DNA of 64,000 bases, from positions 310,001 through 374,000 of the forward strand of contig VWZS01009934.1 in the NCBI GenBank assembly GCA_013397075.1, in the 5' to 3' direction. The DNA comes from Rhabdornis inornatus. Lineage: Eukaryota; Chordata; Aves; Passeriformes; Rhabdornithidae. Below, piece after piece: positions 46,601 through 60,714 of this stretch (its first letter is position 1; each line of letters opens with the position of its first letter). The notes beneath the pieces are model-generated. The model saw nothing but the letters and a program-made list of their open reading frames with translations. It did not search any database and was not told where the DNA came from. Both the position numbers and the translations under genes were made by a program.

Positions 46601-49600
46601 TCAAAAATGGAGGGATTATTTTTAGTTTTGAGTCAGTGGCATTGCTGGTTTCAGTGTGCTTTCAGAGTCCTGGCTCTGCTGCCATGAACCTTCTCCTGGT
46701 GAGGTGTGAAGCAGACATTCCTCTGCCAACCTGAACAAAAAGGTTAGTTCAGGTTATTGTATTAAACACTGCACAGGCAGTTGCTTCTGTAACTCATTCT
46801 TCATGTTAAATTCAGCTGGCTTGCATTCAGCCAAGGTATTTCCAGTGATGTGTTGCCAGCTTTCTCCAAAGGCCTCCTCAAAAGTCTTTTTTCCTTAGCT
46901 GGTGCTATGTGGAAAAAAACCTCCTGTAAATATCTTGGTTTAGTGTATGGATTTACATTTACAAAGCACATACTGTCTGTTGTAAAACAGTCAGTCCCCC
47001 CACCTCCCTTCCCCTACCAAACCTACCTTGACCCCTGCTACTGTGTCCATGACACCTGGGGCAGAGAGGAATGTCCCAGTCACCCACTGAAGGGAGAGTG
47101 ACATCCCTCACCATCTCCTTGGACCCTAGGAGGAGGTGGTGGGAATGCAGACATACAGGTCTCCCCGTGGGAGAATTCACGCTCGGTCCTGCAACACTTT
47201 ACTCCTTCACCTGCATGTGATCATGGGGTGCTGGTGGTCTTGGGGAGGTCAGCATGTGAAGCCCAGCTGGGTATTGTGTCAACAGCCAGCACCACTCTCT
47301 GAGCTTCCTCTGATGTGGCAGTGTGAGTTTAAATAAGCAGGAGGCATGAAGCAGGAGGTGTGGGGGGCTGTGTCAATTTCTCTCATATTTACACTGATAA
47401 GCAACAGGTATTTTCGCTGTGAAAAATTTAATTTCCTTTCCTTTTGAAATGCAGTGATGCAGAAGCTCAGGTTTCCTTCCAGGGGGTCAGAAGAGCAAGG
47501 AGGGCTGCATGGACCAGCTGATGCCTGTGTTGGCCAGACTCTTCCCATCTGGCAGAAGTGACTCATCGGTGGCATGACCCAGGCGCTCTGTGAGGCTTGT
47601 TGAGCTCAGGGGGAGTTTGAGTTCAGATCCTTTACTTCCTTGAAGATTTGCCTTTAGTTCTTGCCTTAGCCCAGCCCTCGTCTGCATTTTCTATCCAACC
47701 TGGGCTGAAGTGGTCTGGCCCAGATGCCTTCCCGGTGCCAGTGGCTCCCTCGTTTTAGGGTGTGGGGAGCTGCCATTGCAGAGCTCAAGCTGCTGCCTCC
47801 ACCTGGGGCTCATTACATGCTGCTTCCTCTCCAGCTGCCAGGGGCCTGGACACAGAGCAGAGAAGTACATGCAAGGCGCTTGTAAAACCCTCAGCCCTGT
47901 CTGCCACTGAAGTAAGAGCTGGCTGAGCCTCCCTCCCTGCAGGACAGGTTTCCTGCCCTAGGAAATCCCCTGCTGTAAGGCAGCCCAGGAGATCCACCTT
48001 GGGGATCTCAAACTGCGGCCAGTCAGCACTGGCTGGGTACAGAACGAGAGCTATGGGTTTTTAGACAACCCTAATAAAACCTTTTGATTATACATAGGAA
48101 AAAAAATGTGTGATCCTGCCTGCTCCCCAGCTCTGTGGTTTGCCTAAACTTACTTCCCTGGAATACACTGGAGTTTGATCTTTGAGAAATGATATCTAAA
48201 AATCCCATATGTAAAAACTTAACTGTTCCAGTGATAGGATCATAATATGCCTTTGATCCTGTAAATTGTTGAACCACAACTCTATTCGTTGCCCAAGGAC
48301 TGCAGGAAATGTACACAGGGTTATGCAAATCTCTAGGAGAGGGAATGTTTTGCAGGGAGGGGGGGAAGATGGCTCTTGCCACAACTGTCAGTCTCTGGCT
48401 TGCAGCTGAATACTTTGGCAGTCCCTGCGCTCTCCTGTGTCACCCTGCTGCCAGTTCCCACGGCTCCTACCCCTCTCTGCTCCCCGTCCAGTTGTGCAAG
48501 TCTGGAGAGGCGAGCTTTTTTCAGATCTCCCTCTGCATGCACATTTACAGGCAGAGTCTGCAAGCTTGGTCCTTTGTCTGTGTTTTTCTCCAAGCCACCA
48601 CTGTGAGTGCAGTGTTCATGTTTCGCCTCTAAATCCCCACGACTTTTGCAGGCTGGAGATGTTTGCATGGGGTGGCTCAATCTGATGGTAGGACACAAAG
48701 CCATTTCTTTGGGAACCTTGAGGGGAGCTAAGCCTGCACCAGAGCCCAACCAAGGCAGGACAACAGCAACAACACAACAGGGACGTGGCCAGCAGACGAG
48801 GAGCTGTTAGGCAGGATTTTAATTTTGTGTAAAATGTGAATTTTCCTCTTTCTCAGACTTGCAAAAGAACAGTCAAATCCTTATGAAGATGCAGGTTGGG
48901 TGTAGTGTGGGAGTACATCCATCATCAACACCACATTCAAAACGAGTGCTTGACATCCTAACCATGGCTCAGCGTGACAGATCCTGATAAAAAATAAAAA
49001 TAGAGGTCCTTTGATACCTTCTCTGTTCTTTCTTCTTTGTTTTTGTTCTTTTTTTTTCCTTTTGGTCTGTAAGCTAAGTGGCATGACACTGGACTTTGTT
49101 ACTTCAGCCAGTTTACTTTAATTTGCATGTTGAAGAAAGATATCAAAAGGGCAGGATGAGCCCACCATTGCTCAGCTGCCCTGGTAGTGCTCCCCTGACA
49201 GCCATGCCCTAGTGTTGCGCCATGCCTGGGAAGGCTGTGCTGCATCCAGAGCACAGCCCAGTCTTTTCCATAAGCTGTGTGTACTGCACAGGTACAGGGG
49301 CTGCACACACCAGAATGTAGGGCAGTGCTGCATCAGCTGGGCAGGAGTTTGTTTTGCTGTTTCTGTTTGGTTTTTTCACCTCGGTGATAATTCTTACCCA
49401 ATGTGCGATCTCTGTTCTATGTACTTTACTACTCCTTGTGATAATCAAAATCCGGCCCTGAACTTTTTCACTACAAAGGAAACAAGAACTTTGCCCTGTT
49501 GGCTGTTAACAGGGCACTCGGCGATGCCACAGCCTTTTCTCACGTGCAAAAAACCCCCAAAGCCTGTGGAAATCAGGGTCATGCTGATGACAGAACGCTT

Positions 49601-52600
49601 ATTGTTCTTTCACCAGTGTGGGTGTAGATCAGGTACTTTGCCATGGACATGAGATTTCTGGTGTGAGACTCCTCTTAAAAAAGGAGCAGGCACCCAACCT
49701 GCTGGTGAAAAAAAACCTTTAAACACCAGGACCGCCAATAACACGCTGTGTACAGCTCAAAGTGCAACCTGTGGTGGGTTCAAAGCACTGAAACATTAAC
49801 CAGACCTTGGGCCACCGTCTGTAGTTGCCGCTGGGTGCCCACAGCATGGCTCCTGGGAGCGGGAAATGAGGGTGGCACTATTGTTATCCACATGGAGAAA
49901 GGGCGCAGCGGTGTTTGCACAGCGCGGACGGAAGCGCTGGTGGCAGCCCTGAGGCGTTGGGTGTGCAGCGGCCAGGCAGCAATAACGAGGTACAGCAATA
50001 ACGAGGTACAGCTATGACCAGGTACAGCAATTACAAGGTACGAGCTTCCCCGTGTGGGGAACAGGGAGAGGCTGAGGTCCAGCCTCCAGCTCTTGTTGAA
50101 AGGCTCTGATGAGCACTGCCGTGATGGTGGTGGTGGAGTGAGGGTGTCTTTCCATGTCCACTCTTTTGTTTGCAGGTATAACCTGCCTCGGGCGAAACCC
50201 CTGACTCTAAGCCTCCCTCCGACCCCAAATGAGGTAAGGCTTGTGGGAAGAACAAATACAATTTATGAAATTGCAGGGGAAAAGGAGAATGCTAGAGCTG
50301 CTTCTGGGCCCACACCTCAGATGGTTTGGAGCTGGGTGGTGTTTGGTGATGTTTTGTTTTTAACAGTGGTGAGGTGTCCTGGAGATCAGATGAGGAGATA
50401 TGAGGAGCCAGAAAGCATTTCTGAGCATTCAAGTGTTGTAATCATGTTACTGCTCCCTGAGCTCAGCTGACACAAGGAGACAGGTAAACATCTCCCACTG
50501 CCCAGGTAAGTGACAGTGTATAAATCTTCAGAACACCCTGAGGAATAACAAATCTTTTGCAACTTTGCCTTTGAGCTCTGAGTTAGGCTTGCATGATGGA
50601 TGGCAGCGGCGCCCAGCCGTATTCTGAGGTATAGCACAGCTCCCAGCTCCCTTGCAGAGGTTTTATCCTCAGCTGCAGGGAGGGTACAGCAAGCTGTGCG
50701 TCAGCTGTACTCTTGCAGCTGTAGTAACTTGTCATTTCCTTTCCAAACACCAGCACCCTCAGCAAGGCAGTTGGCCTTGTGCCAAAAGCCATTCCTGTAG
50801 TGTCTGTTCCTGCTATATACATGTGTAATGTTAACTTACCTGATTCCCCATGTGGGTTTCCCCACAACCAGTGCCACATATCTGTGTGTTGTCAGTGGTG
50901 GCTTTGGGAGCAGCTTCTTCCATTATCAAGCCTTAGAGTGAGTTTACCTGAGAGTGTGTCCAAAGCAATGCTTTTCTCTGCTTGTGCTGAATCATTTTTA
51001 CCTGGCAGGGGTTTGGGAACTGTGAGGTCATATTTTATTGTAGCATATTACAGCTGCAGAAAAGGTATTGCATTCTGGGTTTATATCAAAAGACTAATTC
51101 TTGATCAGGATCATAAAATATTTAGGTCTAGAACTTTGCCTTCACAGCTTTTTGTAAAATAATTGCTCTAGTAGTAGTAGTGGCAAAAGAAAGGACATGC
51201 TCATTTATGATGCTTTAAATCAGACAAATCATTTCCGAAGACAAATAACAAAACTGTAGCAGAGAGCTCTGGTGCAGGGCTCCTTCTTGGATTGTAAACA
51301 CTGCAAGACAGAAACCATCAATATTTACACAGTACTCAGCCCAGCACAGTGCAGCTTCTCTGGCTGGGCCTTTGGAGGCACTAATAGGAATATTAAATCA
51401 TGCTGAATACCTTCTTGCCATATTTACAGTTTAACAATAACCAAGCGCGTGTGTGCCGAATACTGTGGATTGTGAGCAAGCAGCACCAGAACCAGAAAAC
51501 CTGTAATGAGGCCAAGCCTTGTGGTATCTTCCCCCTGCTCATCACAGGTGTGCTCATCTCAGGGGTTGGGACCCTTTCTGGTGCCCCCAATATTCATCAG
51601 AAGCATCTTAGAAGGAATGATGCAAGAGTAAGTGTGTTACTGTGTGAGCTGTCACCAGTTGTGCCAAAGACTGTGGATTGAAAAGTCGGGGGGGAGAAGC
51701 ATTAAAAATACCACTGCTATGTTGCCCTGTGGGCTCTCAGAAATGTGACACAGAGAAGAATTAGCCTTTTGCGGTTTCATGTTTCCCTGACCTTTTAAGA
51801 GAGGAAGAAAAAAACGGATCCAGATTCTGCTCCCAGCTACAATGCTGAAATTCCAGAGCAAATGTAATACACTGGCTCCTCAGGTGTGAGAGCAGAGTTT
51901 CATGTTTTCTATTGAAAAGCAGAGAGAGAGCTGAGGTGTAAAGATAATTTAACAAAAGCTGTGTGAGTTCAAAGATAAACCTCCATCCCAGGCAAATGTA
52001 ATTATTGGTGTTTGAGTGTAATTTTGGTGTTTAAGGAGATCCGTTCAACCTGCTCTGGTGGTATTTCTGCCTTGATGTCAGTGTGAGGTAAAGCAGAAAA
52101 CACGTGGCTCCTTGAGCACAATGCCCTTGTATGTGTGAGCGAGGCATGCGCCACAAGGGAGGACTCTGGGCACCAGCACTGCAGCTGACAGCTCCTGGCA
52201 GTGGCAACCACTGCTGATGCATGTGGCAGGGATGCTGTGACAGCACCTGCAATCACACCACTTGACACTTGGGAAGGCCTTGAACAGTTAGTGTTAAGCT
52301 CAGACGTGCTACTTGATATGAAAACAGTTCCAGTTAAAAATTATTTCAGAATTGTTTTTTTTGCTTATGCAACTGTTGACAAACAAAACCTGCTTGGATT
52401 ATACTTTAATGGCAAACTCTGCATGCTTCAACAGGTTTTCTTTATTTTGTCTTGGTTTCTTGGTTTTATTTCCCACCTTCCACTAAAGGAAATTTTTATC
52501 TCAGAAAGAGAAAATACAGGAGGTGGGCTGCTTCCTACCTGAAATCCCAGCATTGCCTGGCAGAGGCTGATAGACATGAATCATCACAATGACTGCAATA

Positions 52601-55600
52601 CTGCACACAAGTAGCTTCTTTTACAAGCACAAGGTTGTTAAGCAAAGGATGAGAAACACGTGGAGTACACTGTAGTTTGCTAATATATGGCTGGGTTCCC
52701 AGGTCCGTGTACATTCTTGCAGACAGGCTGCAGTTGTCATGATGCTATTGCCAGGAAAGATGTCAACAAAAGGAAACCTCTTGTCAGTTGAAGCATTAGG
52801 TTAGTAATACAAAAGAGTACTTTGTAGAGTGTTTCAGATCGATACACACCATCTATTTGTCAAAGATGTTTTTCTCTTATGTGTAGTCATACAACCTCTT
52901 TGACGTAAGTCACCATATTTTTACATTTTTTAAATAACAGCAGTATTTACTATGTGGTGAATCAGGGCAATGAGCAAGATCATAGGATCCTCTTGCAGAG
53001 GATCATGACTTAAAATTTGTGTGTTTTAGGCAAAGCATTTCTGGGTTCATTTGAAGACTGACACATGGACATGTTTCCGTTGAAATTGTTACAGGTTTGT
53101 CTTTATGTATGTCTCCACTAAATTTTATAGCTGGCAATTAGTCTGGAATGAAGTCTGGTTTCTCTCCCAACACTGCAAATGCTATTGTGTAACTTCACTA
53201 AAATTCCAAGCCTGGTTCTTACACTGAATTGAAACAGTAGATAACAAGATGAAAAGAGAAGTCACCCTTTCAAACTCTTCTTTCCCACTATGACAGCTTA
53301 CTTCATGGAAGCAGCAGCAGCCATCTAACCTGGATTATTTTTGGGTTGTGTTTAATACACACACATTCCCCTAGAGTTGCCACAGGTCCAGTAGCAATGC
53401 CCTGCCCCATGCAGGGCTTGCTGTTGCCCAGGGGCTTGCATCTCGCTGCCCTCAGCTGGCACCATGATACTGCCCTGTGGCTGATGCTACCTCTGAGGTT
53501 TGTGGAAATTGAAGAATTGTGGTTATAGTGGCACTGATGCACTGGGAAGGGATGTCACATATTTAGAAACTATTTACTGAAACGTTGCTCTGAGGCAGGA
53601 AGGGATTTCTCGCTTCAGCTGTTGCTACAGGTGTGATTGTCCCACAGCATAGCAAAAAGCCATCTCAGTTTTAGTGCATCATCTGTGAGCTGTCTGGCCC
53701 ATATGATTTTTCCCCTTTTTGTTGTCAATTATTGACTGGAGAGAAGAAGAATGACACATGCTAAAGTGCGTCAGTTATCTCAATTTCCTTCCCCTTAGGC
53801 CTATCTTAGCCAAGATTTACCAGAACAGTCTACAAAATGAAGACATTTCAGTGGTTTTTTTTTTTTCCAGGTCATAGGAGTTTTCTTCTGAAGACTGACA
53901 GAAGGACTGGAGCACAGTGAGTTATTATTACAACCACTTATTAAAAAAAAACAACAAAAGAACGTGCTGTAAGATAACAAATAATATAGCCCAACTCGTG
54001 CATGCAGTAACTTCTCAGTGCTACAAAAAAATCAGGGATGATCACAGTCCTGAACACACACTCACAAAGCCATTACAGATTGCACCTGTGAGCACCCATA
54101 GTCAGTTCAACAGGAAAAGGTAAGATACAGTATTTTAAGGACATGACTTTGATAATTCTCTAGTTTGAAGCCGGTGATAAGTGATAGGTTGGACATTCCC
54201 CCCAGGGAAATAAGCTAGTTACATTGGAATGGGTTACCCTTTGCTATTCAACATCTCAGCTCCCTAGTTACCATCTCCAACCTAAGGTGTTTGCCTCAGC
54301 ACACGGTTATTTACACAGTGACTTACCTTACCTTGGTGAGATATTTGATACCCATAAAACATCCGTCACTCTGTCCTACTGCTTTTCTTTAACTCCAGGC
54401 AAGGCCCATCCCTCTTCTAAAACTTTTGACAGCTTTGAAATATGGCAGTGTTGTCGTTGGTGTGGCTCAGGGGCCATGCAGTGGTTGCTTTCTCCAAAGA
54501 CTCTGCAACACCTCAGTACTTCCCCCTCTTTGAATAGAGGTGGCAAAATACATGATTTTTTTCCATTCTGCTTGGCTGAAAATGAGGAAAAATTCAGCAC
54601 CCTGTCACAGAGATAGTTAAGTGAAGAGTCAATACAATACAATGAAGGCCTCTGCACCAGGAGTAGCCATAATAGGTGGTGGCAATGTCACAGCTCAACT
54701 TGTTTTTTAATATAGCTCTTTATTTCTTCTTCTTTTGTGTGTGTGGCTTTTTTTTCCCTCTGGGTGGAGCAGAGCTGGGGAGGTGATGACTTACCTGCCA
54801 CAGCTCGGTAGATTGCAATCTGGAACTGGCAGAGTGTTAACACAATGCCCCAGCAGAGCTTTTCTGTCTCTAATTTAAATGATTATGTTGTTACTGGATC
54901 AGTGAAGAGAACCATGAAAAACACAATTACCAAGAAGCCCTGTTCCTTTGCTGGCCCCTTTGTCTCACTGCGAGTGGGGCATGTGACTCACGGAGCAATA
55001 GAGCACGGCTGTAATCTCACGCACTACCGAGAAGGGTGCTGTCCGCCGGTGGGACCCAAGCGTGGGAAAGCCTGGCTGCAAGGGCCAGCCACGTCATGTT
55101 CTGCAGCTGGCATCCAAATGCATCCTGATGAATCAAGTGAGAGCAGCTACCTTCTCCTGCCACAACAGTGGCTGAGCAGCCGTGCAGAAGAGGGGCTGTA
55201 AAAACCTCCCCACATGCAAAAGCACAGGGAAGGGGCGATGCTGTGAATGAGCTTGCTGTGACAGCACAGCAGTGTTTTATAGGTCACTGGCATAGCATGA
55301 GACTAAAGGGAGAGGGCATGAGTATCTTTCAGCTGTCAATGCTGGTCTCAGTTTGCCCAGTGTAGGACCATGGCTAGTGGGCCTGACCCGACCCTGTTAC
55401 GTGATGCATAGTGGGAAAGGAGAAATTCACTGGCTCTCTGCACTCCAAATCATGTATAAACCTATGACCTCAACAACAAATACCAGTAGCAGCAGAGCAG
55501 CCAATATTTTTATCATTAATTGCTATCAAAAATGTCAGCTCAAAGTCATCAGATTTGATAGGCGAGCATGCTCCAAACTGACGGCTGAAGTGAATTATTT

Positions 55601-56690
55601 GCCTATTGCGTGATGCAAAAACAATGTCTTGCAGGAGAGAACAGACATTGGCAAACAAACTGACAAGAAGATATACTTCTGGGGAAGGCTTCTGATTTGA
55701 TCTGGAAGGAAACATTGAGCATAAATAGGGAGAAAGTTTACCTGCATGAAAGGCGGGGTTGAGCCATGGCTTGGACTTCCTTACTCTGCTGGAGAACAGT
55801 GTGAAACATACCTGCTATTTTACTCCCTTTGAGCTGTTGTCTTTACAAAAAGGTACCAGACACCTCAGAAAGTTCTTCAATAAAGCATTTCCCCCCCACC
55901 AATCCCTGGTGCATCCATTTATCAGTGACTAATGAGCACATAAATTCCAGCATGTGAAGAAAAAACCCTTCATCTTGGTGTTAAGCAGAATTTTCCATGC
56001 CCATGGATCTGCAGCACAAATCTTTCTGCTCTTTCTGTGCTGAGGGTCTAGGCATGGGCAGACACTACGTGGTGCAGCACTGGCACACTATTAATGTAAC
56101 TACTAGGTACTACAAAGTGAATCAGGACCTGTTTAAATACTGGTATATCCATGAACAACATCATCCAGGACATGTTTCTGTGGGATTTGGTGACTGTCTT
56201 TATTTCACACAGTGGGAAAAACCCTGTTTGGAAGTAGGATTCCAGTGAAGGGAAAGTTAGCTATGCCTGCCAGGGATCTCTTTTGCCCCCAAAAATTCAG
56301 ACATCACGGGACATAAGCAGAAAATGAAAGGGAACCAGTGAGGGGAAAACCAAGCAAGCTGGGGTCTTCTTGCCACTTCTTTTGAAGTCCCCAGTGTAAC
56401 TCCTGGCATCTTCAGTGGGGTTTGGCTGGGCTCTGTGCAGAAGTGCCTTTGAAGATTTTGCTGAGGCTCAAGGCCTTGATCATGGTAACTTTTACGCCTG
56501 TGAGCAACTCTGTGCAGATGAACACTTCCAGGGTGCTCAGCAGGATGCTTTGGTTGAGACTTTGCAGGGCTGGTCTTAAGCAATGAGAGCCTAAGAGAAA
56601 CATTCTGCTTGTCATGCTTTTATCCTTGGCCACATCAAATGAAAGGCCTTGGCAGTTCTGGAAGAACGAATTTGCATTGAAAACCCACAG
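40656..56690. other. Intergenic between convergent TGIF1 and DLGAP1
   Basis: About 16 kb without a gene I can support. Composition varies. Parts at 43.2-44.0, 47.0-48.8 and 49.2-50.6 kb are GC-richer and yield opposing, motif-free open frames of up to about 146 codons. No CR1, LTR, tRNA or rRNA was recognised. A small 16-bp tandem repeat at 49979-50042 is listed separately. A non-coding transcript here cannot be excluded. Confidence 0.45.
49979..50042. repeat. 16-bp tandem repeat, 4 copies
   Basis: GCAATAACGAGGTACA occurs twice exactly (49979-49994, 49995-50010), followed by two diverged copies (GCTATGACCAGGTACA and GCAATTACAAGGTACG). The period is exact at 16 bases. Confidence 0.9.
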
Positions 56691-56715
56691 CTCTTACAAG
56701 CAGTGCATTAATTAT

Positions 56716-56721
56716 TTTATT
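56716..56721 (-). promoter_or_regulatory. DLGAP1: Candidate distal DLGAP1 polyadenylation signal
   Basis: TTTATT on the + strand, AATAAA on the coding strand, at the far end of an AT-rich block continuous with the DLGAP1 terminal exon. Whether it is used is inferred. Confidence 0.35.
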
Positions 56722-58774
56722 AATTTGCTCTTTTTACATTATGGGAAACATTCATCTATTTACATTTTCCTGTCCACACACAAACCAGATAGATAATCCT
56801 ATGGAAACCCAAATCATTAAGCCGTAAAAACACTCTCCTCTGTCTAAAGGCTTTCAAATTTGTGTATTTTGTTTCAAATCAAAATATTTTTAAAATTGCA
56901 TTTGGGAACGCAGGTAGGCCAGTGATTTACATTCTACTTAAAATATGCATTTGACCATTTTCCTAAAAAAAAAAACCAAAAAACCAAAAAAACAAAACCC
57001 CCAATAAACTCACAAAGATACAGTTTAAATTAAAGTGATAGTGCACATCAAAGCATTAAGGGAACACCAATAAATAACCTGAAATATATTACAAATAAAT
57101 TATTTCTATTTACCTTTTCAAATATTAAAAATCTTTAATCCATTTCTTCATCTTTCTTTACAAAAAGATTATGAGAATTTTATGGAAACATCTGCAAAAA
57201 ATATAATAAATACCTCTTTTTTTTTTTTAACTTTTGAAGCAGGAGACAAAACCAACCTTTTCTAAAATTCCTCCCCCCCCCAAAAAAAAAGCAATAGTTT
57301 AGTCCCAAAGTGAAACAGAATATAGGCATTTTTAATACACACTGGGCAGTTCAGACTAAAAACAAATAGTTACAAATTATACTAAAACAGATGATGGAGC
57401 AACTATACTAGCATTAGTGTTGGTAAATGAGTCAAGTGGTTAACTAGTGGCATTCTATGGGCAGAATTATTTTATTTATTTTGTATTTTCTGGTATTGGC
57501 TGTATTTTTAATATTCTGCTAAAAAACTAGGCAAACATTATAATAACCTCTCCAGTGCCAAATGAACTAACAAGCATTCAGCTAAGAATAGATTCATTTA
57601 AAATAGATACAAAAAATATTCTATGATATACAAATACAATAATTTGTAATGTACAAGACTAGATAGTCTTCACTTTTCTGCTTTTTTTAGGGGGGAACTT
57701 GCTGGATATAAATTTCAGTAGCCACTTGTCAACCAAAGTCTTAACTCATCTTTCATAAAACGTTCACAAAACTAAGTAAGTCTGCAACACAGTTGTGAAT
57801 GTGGACTCTCACCTAGGTACTGCTTGGAATACTTCAGTACAAATGAGTTCCAAATAATTAATACTTCCTATGACTATATATGCTCAAAAGTGGCAGTTGG
57901 CACTATTACATACTGCAAACACGGTGATGTTTTGTTGCTGCTAAAAGTTAAACGCAGTGTTTCAAAACTAGCAAATACACTGGTATTCAAACGCTTAGAG
58001 GGTCAAACCTTTTGAAGCTCCTGTAACACCAAGCACTCTAGAGTTACACTGGATTTCTGATTACTCTAGTTAAAAGTCTTTTATATATTAAATTATTAGC
58101 CCTTATCTTGTAAACCACAGCAGTAAATATTTGTGCCCTGTTTATAAAGACATAGCTCAGATATCGATGGCTTTGAGAGGTAGCAAATTCTCTAGTGGTT
58201 TTAGTATGCTCTCATGAAAATACTTGGTGCCAGAACCTATTACCTCTCCTATTTTCTCGAATAAAATTAAATTAGCACCTGGCTATGATGTCATAGGAAA
58301 AGAAGCTGTCTGGCATGGTCTTGATGAATAGTTTTAGCAAGAGCTTAACTTTTCGATGACGATTTTCAATGCTTTTTAAGTGCAAGCTGCAGAATTACGC
58401 CACATGTGCAGTGGAGTTTTTCACTGGTTGGACTGTCCATACAGGTTGAGCAGCCATGGGCACAGCCAGCCAGCACTGGAGTGCAGCAAAGGCTGCCACC
58501 TGTGCCCCTCCATGGTGGGGCTGTCCCTGTGCCTGTGCCCACTGGGAGCAGAAAGCAGCCTGCCTTCCTCTCCCGCTTACCCCTGCCCTGGCAGACAGGG
58601 TGGAGAGCATGTAGGGAGCAGCAGAGGAGTCTGGAAAACATCCCTGCAGGACTGCACACGGACTGAGGACTGCACAGCGCTCCTCTGCTCACACCACCCC
58701 TGTCACCCAGAGCAGCCCTGTCACCCAAAGCAGCTCAGGCTAATTCTGCTGGCAGCAGCACATGCCAGTTAGGC

Positions 58775-58818
58775 ACGCGTGTGCGCACTCACACACGCTC
58801 ACACGCACGCACACAACT
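58775..58818. repeat. Degenerate CA-rich (ACACGC)n tract
   Basis: Alternating CACACGC/CTCACAC units read directly, within the presumed DLGAP1 3' UTR. Confidence 0.75.
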
Positions 58819-59410
58819 CGCTTTCAGCAACATGCCTGACACAGCTTTCCTAATGTTGGCACAAGAGATTCCAGTAGCAGCGTGGTCAGCATCATTCCCC
58901 ATCAGAGGACCTGGAGGACAAGCCCCTGGCCCAGCCAGAGGTGGCTGGAGGGGACAGACACACAGGACTTCTGACCTCTCAGGCTCCTCTCCAGCCCTAT
59001 TATCTGCCATTTCCGCCCACTATTCATGAGCTACTTAGGATGCATATTTTTCGTGATTGCAAAACAATGGCAGAAGCCAGGGTAGGAAGGCTTGTCGTGA
59101 AAAAGATTAAGTTCATATTGATCCCATAACTTGTGAAAAATAGTCTATTGTTCTTGTTCAAGTGAGTACTTTATACTATTAAGAGGAGGCTGAATTAGAA
59201 ATTTACTCCTAAATATGGATGGTTTGGTGATACGCAGTCCAACCTGTAGCATATAACCAGCTGTGGATAGAGCAAAGCAAGCCTGGCCTGGAAAAGCATC
59301 AGAGGCTCCATGTACGGTAATTGGTAATTCACCTACAGGTGTCTGTGTGTGGATGCGTGGACGTATGAGATTGGATGGTCCCACCGAGATTAAGACATCA
59401 ACAAAACCAA

Positions 59411-59444
59411 GTTTTTTTTCTTTTTTTTCTTTTTTTTTTTTTTA
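59411..59444 (-). repeat. Poly(T) tract, A-rich on the DLGAP1 strand
   Basis: T-runs broken by single C bases. It could be the tail of an ancient insertion or an A-rich mRNA element. Confidence 0.8.
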
Positions 59445-60350
59445 AACCAATATAATCCATACAATACAATACAAGAGGAATTGACAATACAGTACAATTT
59501 TAAAAATTCTTAATACTTGGACAAGAAAACCCTTCTTTCATATTATCTCTTCAACTGTCATTGCTTCTTATCTCCTTCCTTTTTACTCTTTTATTGCCTT
59601 TCAAAATAGATTATTTCCCTGGAAGATCGAATTTACAATCTTCTGCTGATTGAAATGTTTAAGTAGTGATTGATGAAATAAAAATGAGGCAGTTTGTGCA
59701 GCTGTGAGTGTGCAGGCATCTTTCCACAGGATCTTTTATATCCCTCACCATCTCACCTGTCGGATATGCTTCCACTTTTTCACCTGCCAGAGCTGTGGGG
59801 TTTCTTTTTGTTGCCCCCTCCCCGCTCCCACCCAAGCTCCCTCCCGTTGTGTGACTCCTTAATTCAGGTGAAAATGTGATTTGGAGGTTTAGAATAAAGT
59901 GCGCCATCTGCTTTTAAAAAAACAGTAATAAAAAGAGGGGAATCCGAGCCATAGCTCCTTTCATCTTTTGTGAGGAAGACGGCAGAGTCCGAAAGGATCA
60001 CCCTGCATGACTGAAAATACCAAAGTCCTCTACAGTTTGATATTGCTGTACACTGGGTAACAGACTAGCTTTAGGTCAACTAAAGATCATGAGTAAGTTA
60101 AATGGAGCATTTACTGTACAGGTGCATGGGTGTGTGGAGGTCTGAGTGCTGCATTTATTTGTTCCAAACAGAAAAGAAAAAAGGATCGTGCTCGTTTACA
60201 TGAGGCAAAGTGGCAGCATCAGTACATGTGACAAAGCATCGTGATGACATGGGCGAACCTTCAGAAAGCAAGGGTGGTTAGAGGACATCTCTCGGAGGAC
60301 CGACAACTACGCCACGGCAGTGGAGTTCACTGGGAGCATTGGGGCAGCTG

Positions 60351-60408
60351 CGTACAGAGAGAGGGGAGGGGGAGAGGAGGGAGAGAGAGCGAGAGAGAGA
60401 GGAGGAGG
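60351..60408. repeat. GA-rich purine tract
   Basis: Continuous G/A sequence with GAGAGAGA units on the + strand, a pyrimidine tract on the DLGAP1 coding strand, about 100 bases after the stop codon. Confidence 0.85.
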
Positions 60409-60504
60409 TACAAATACTTTGTGGTGACCTTGAGCAGGAGCCTAGAGGGGCAGATTATACATGAGGCTTGTCTTGCCATAGAGAGTCCTCCCAGTTGGAT
60501 CCCT

Positions 60505-60714
60505 TCATAGCCTGGTCTGGGCTTCGGGGATGTATATCTCAATGCTTTCGGCGCTCTCGGTAGCTGAGTTCTGGCGGACCGATGCAGCGCGCTTGGCAGC
60601 CATCAGCCGTTTCCGGGCCTCTTGACGCTGCGAGCTTTCCAGAGAGCGTTCTCGTATGAGTGGCACCTGACCTTTCGATGGCTTCTTTGGCACTGGAGGA
60701 GGGACCCTTCTCTC
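60505..60714 (-). CDS. DLGAP1: DLGAP1 last coding exon
   Basis: Acceptor TTTGATCAG/GAGAGA at 60715/60714 on the - strand, with a pyrimidine-rich TTCTGCTTTG stretch before it. It encodes 69 residues from ERRVPPPVPKK to QTRL, then TGA at 60507-60505. Phase 0 at its start matches the preceding exon. Confidence 0.95.
   Translation of the reverse strand, partial: ERRVPPPVPKKPSKGQVPLIRERSLESSQRQEARKRLMAAKRAASVRQNSATESAESIEIYIPEAQTRL

Larger units (their letters stand above)
56691..60504 (-). other. DLGAP1: DLGAP1 3' UTR (extent inferred)
   Basis: Downstream of the DLGAP1 stop on the - strand lies about 3.8 kb with no repeat insertion of recognisable type. Its far part (56.7-58.3 kb) is strongly AT-rich. 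On the - strand AATAAA occurs at 56716-56721, inside ATTAATAAAATAATT, and a Pumilio-like TGTAAATA occurs at 56757-56764. A long 3' UTR is usual for this gene family, but where transcription really ends is not visible. Other possible signals are near 57470, 59590 and 60150. Confidence 0.45.

Noticed and set aside
49212..49652. A 146-codon open frame between TGIF1 and DLGAP1
   Set aside because: No motif, cysteine-rich by chance composition, overlapped by open frames on the other strand, and no splice or promoter context.
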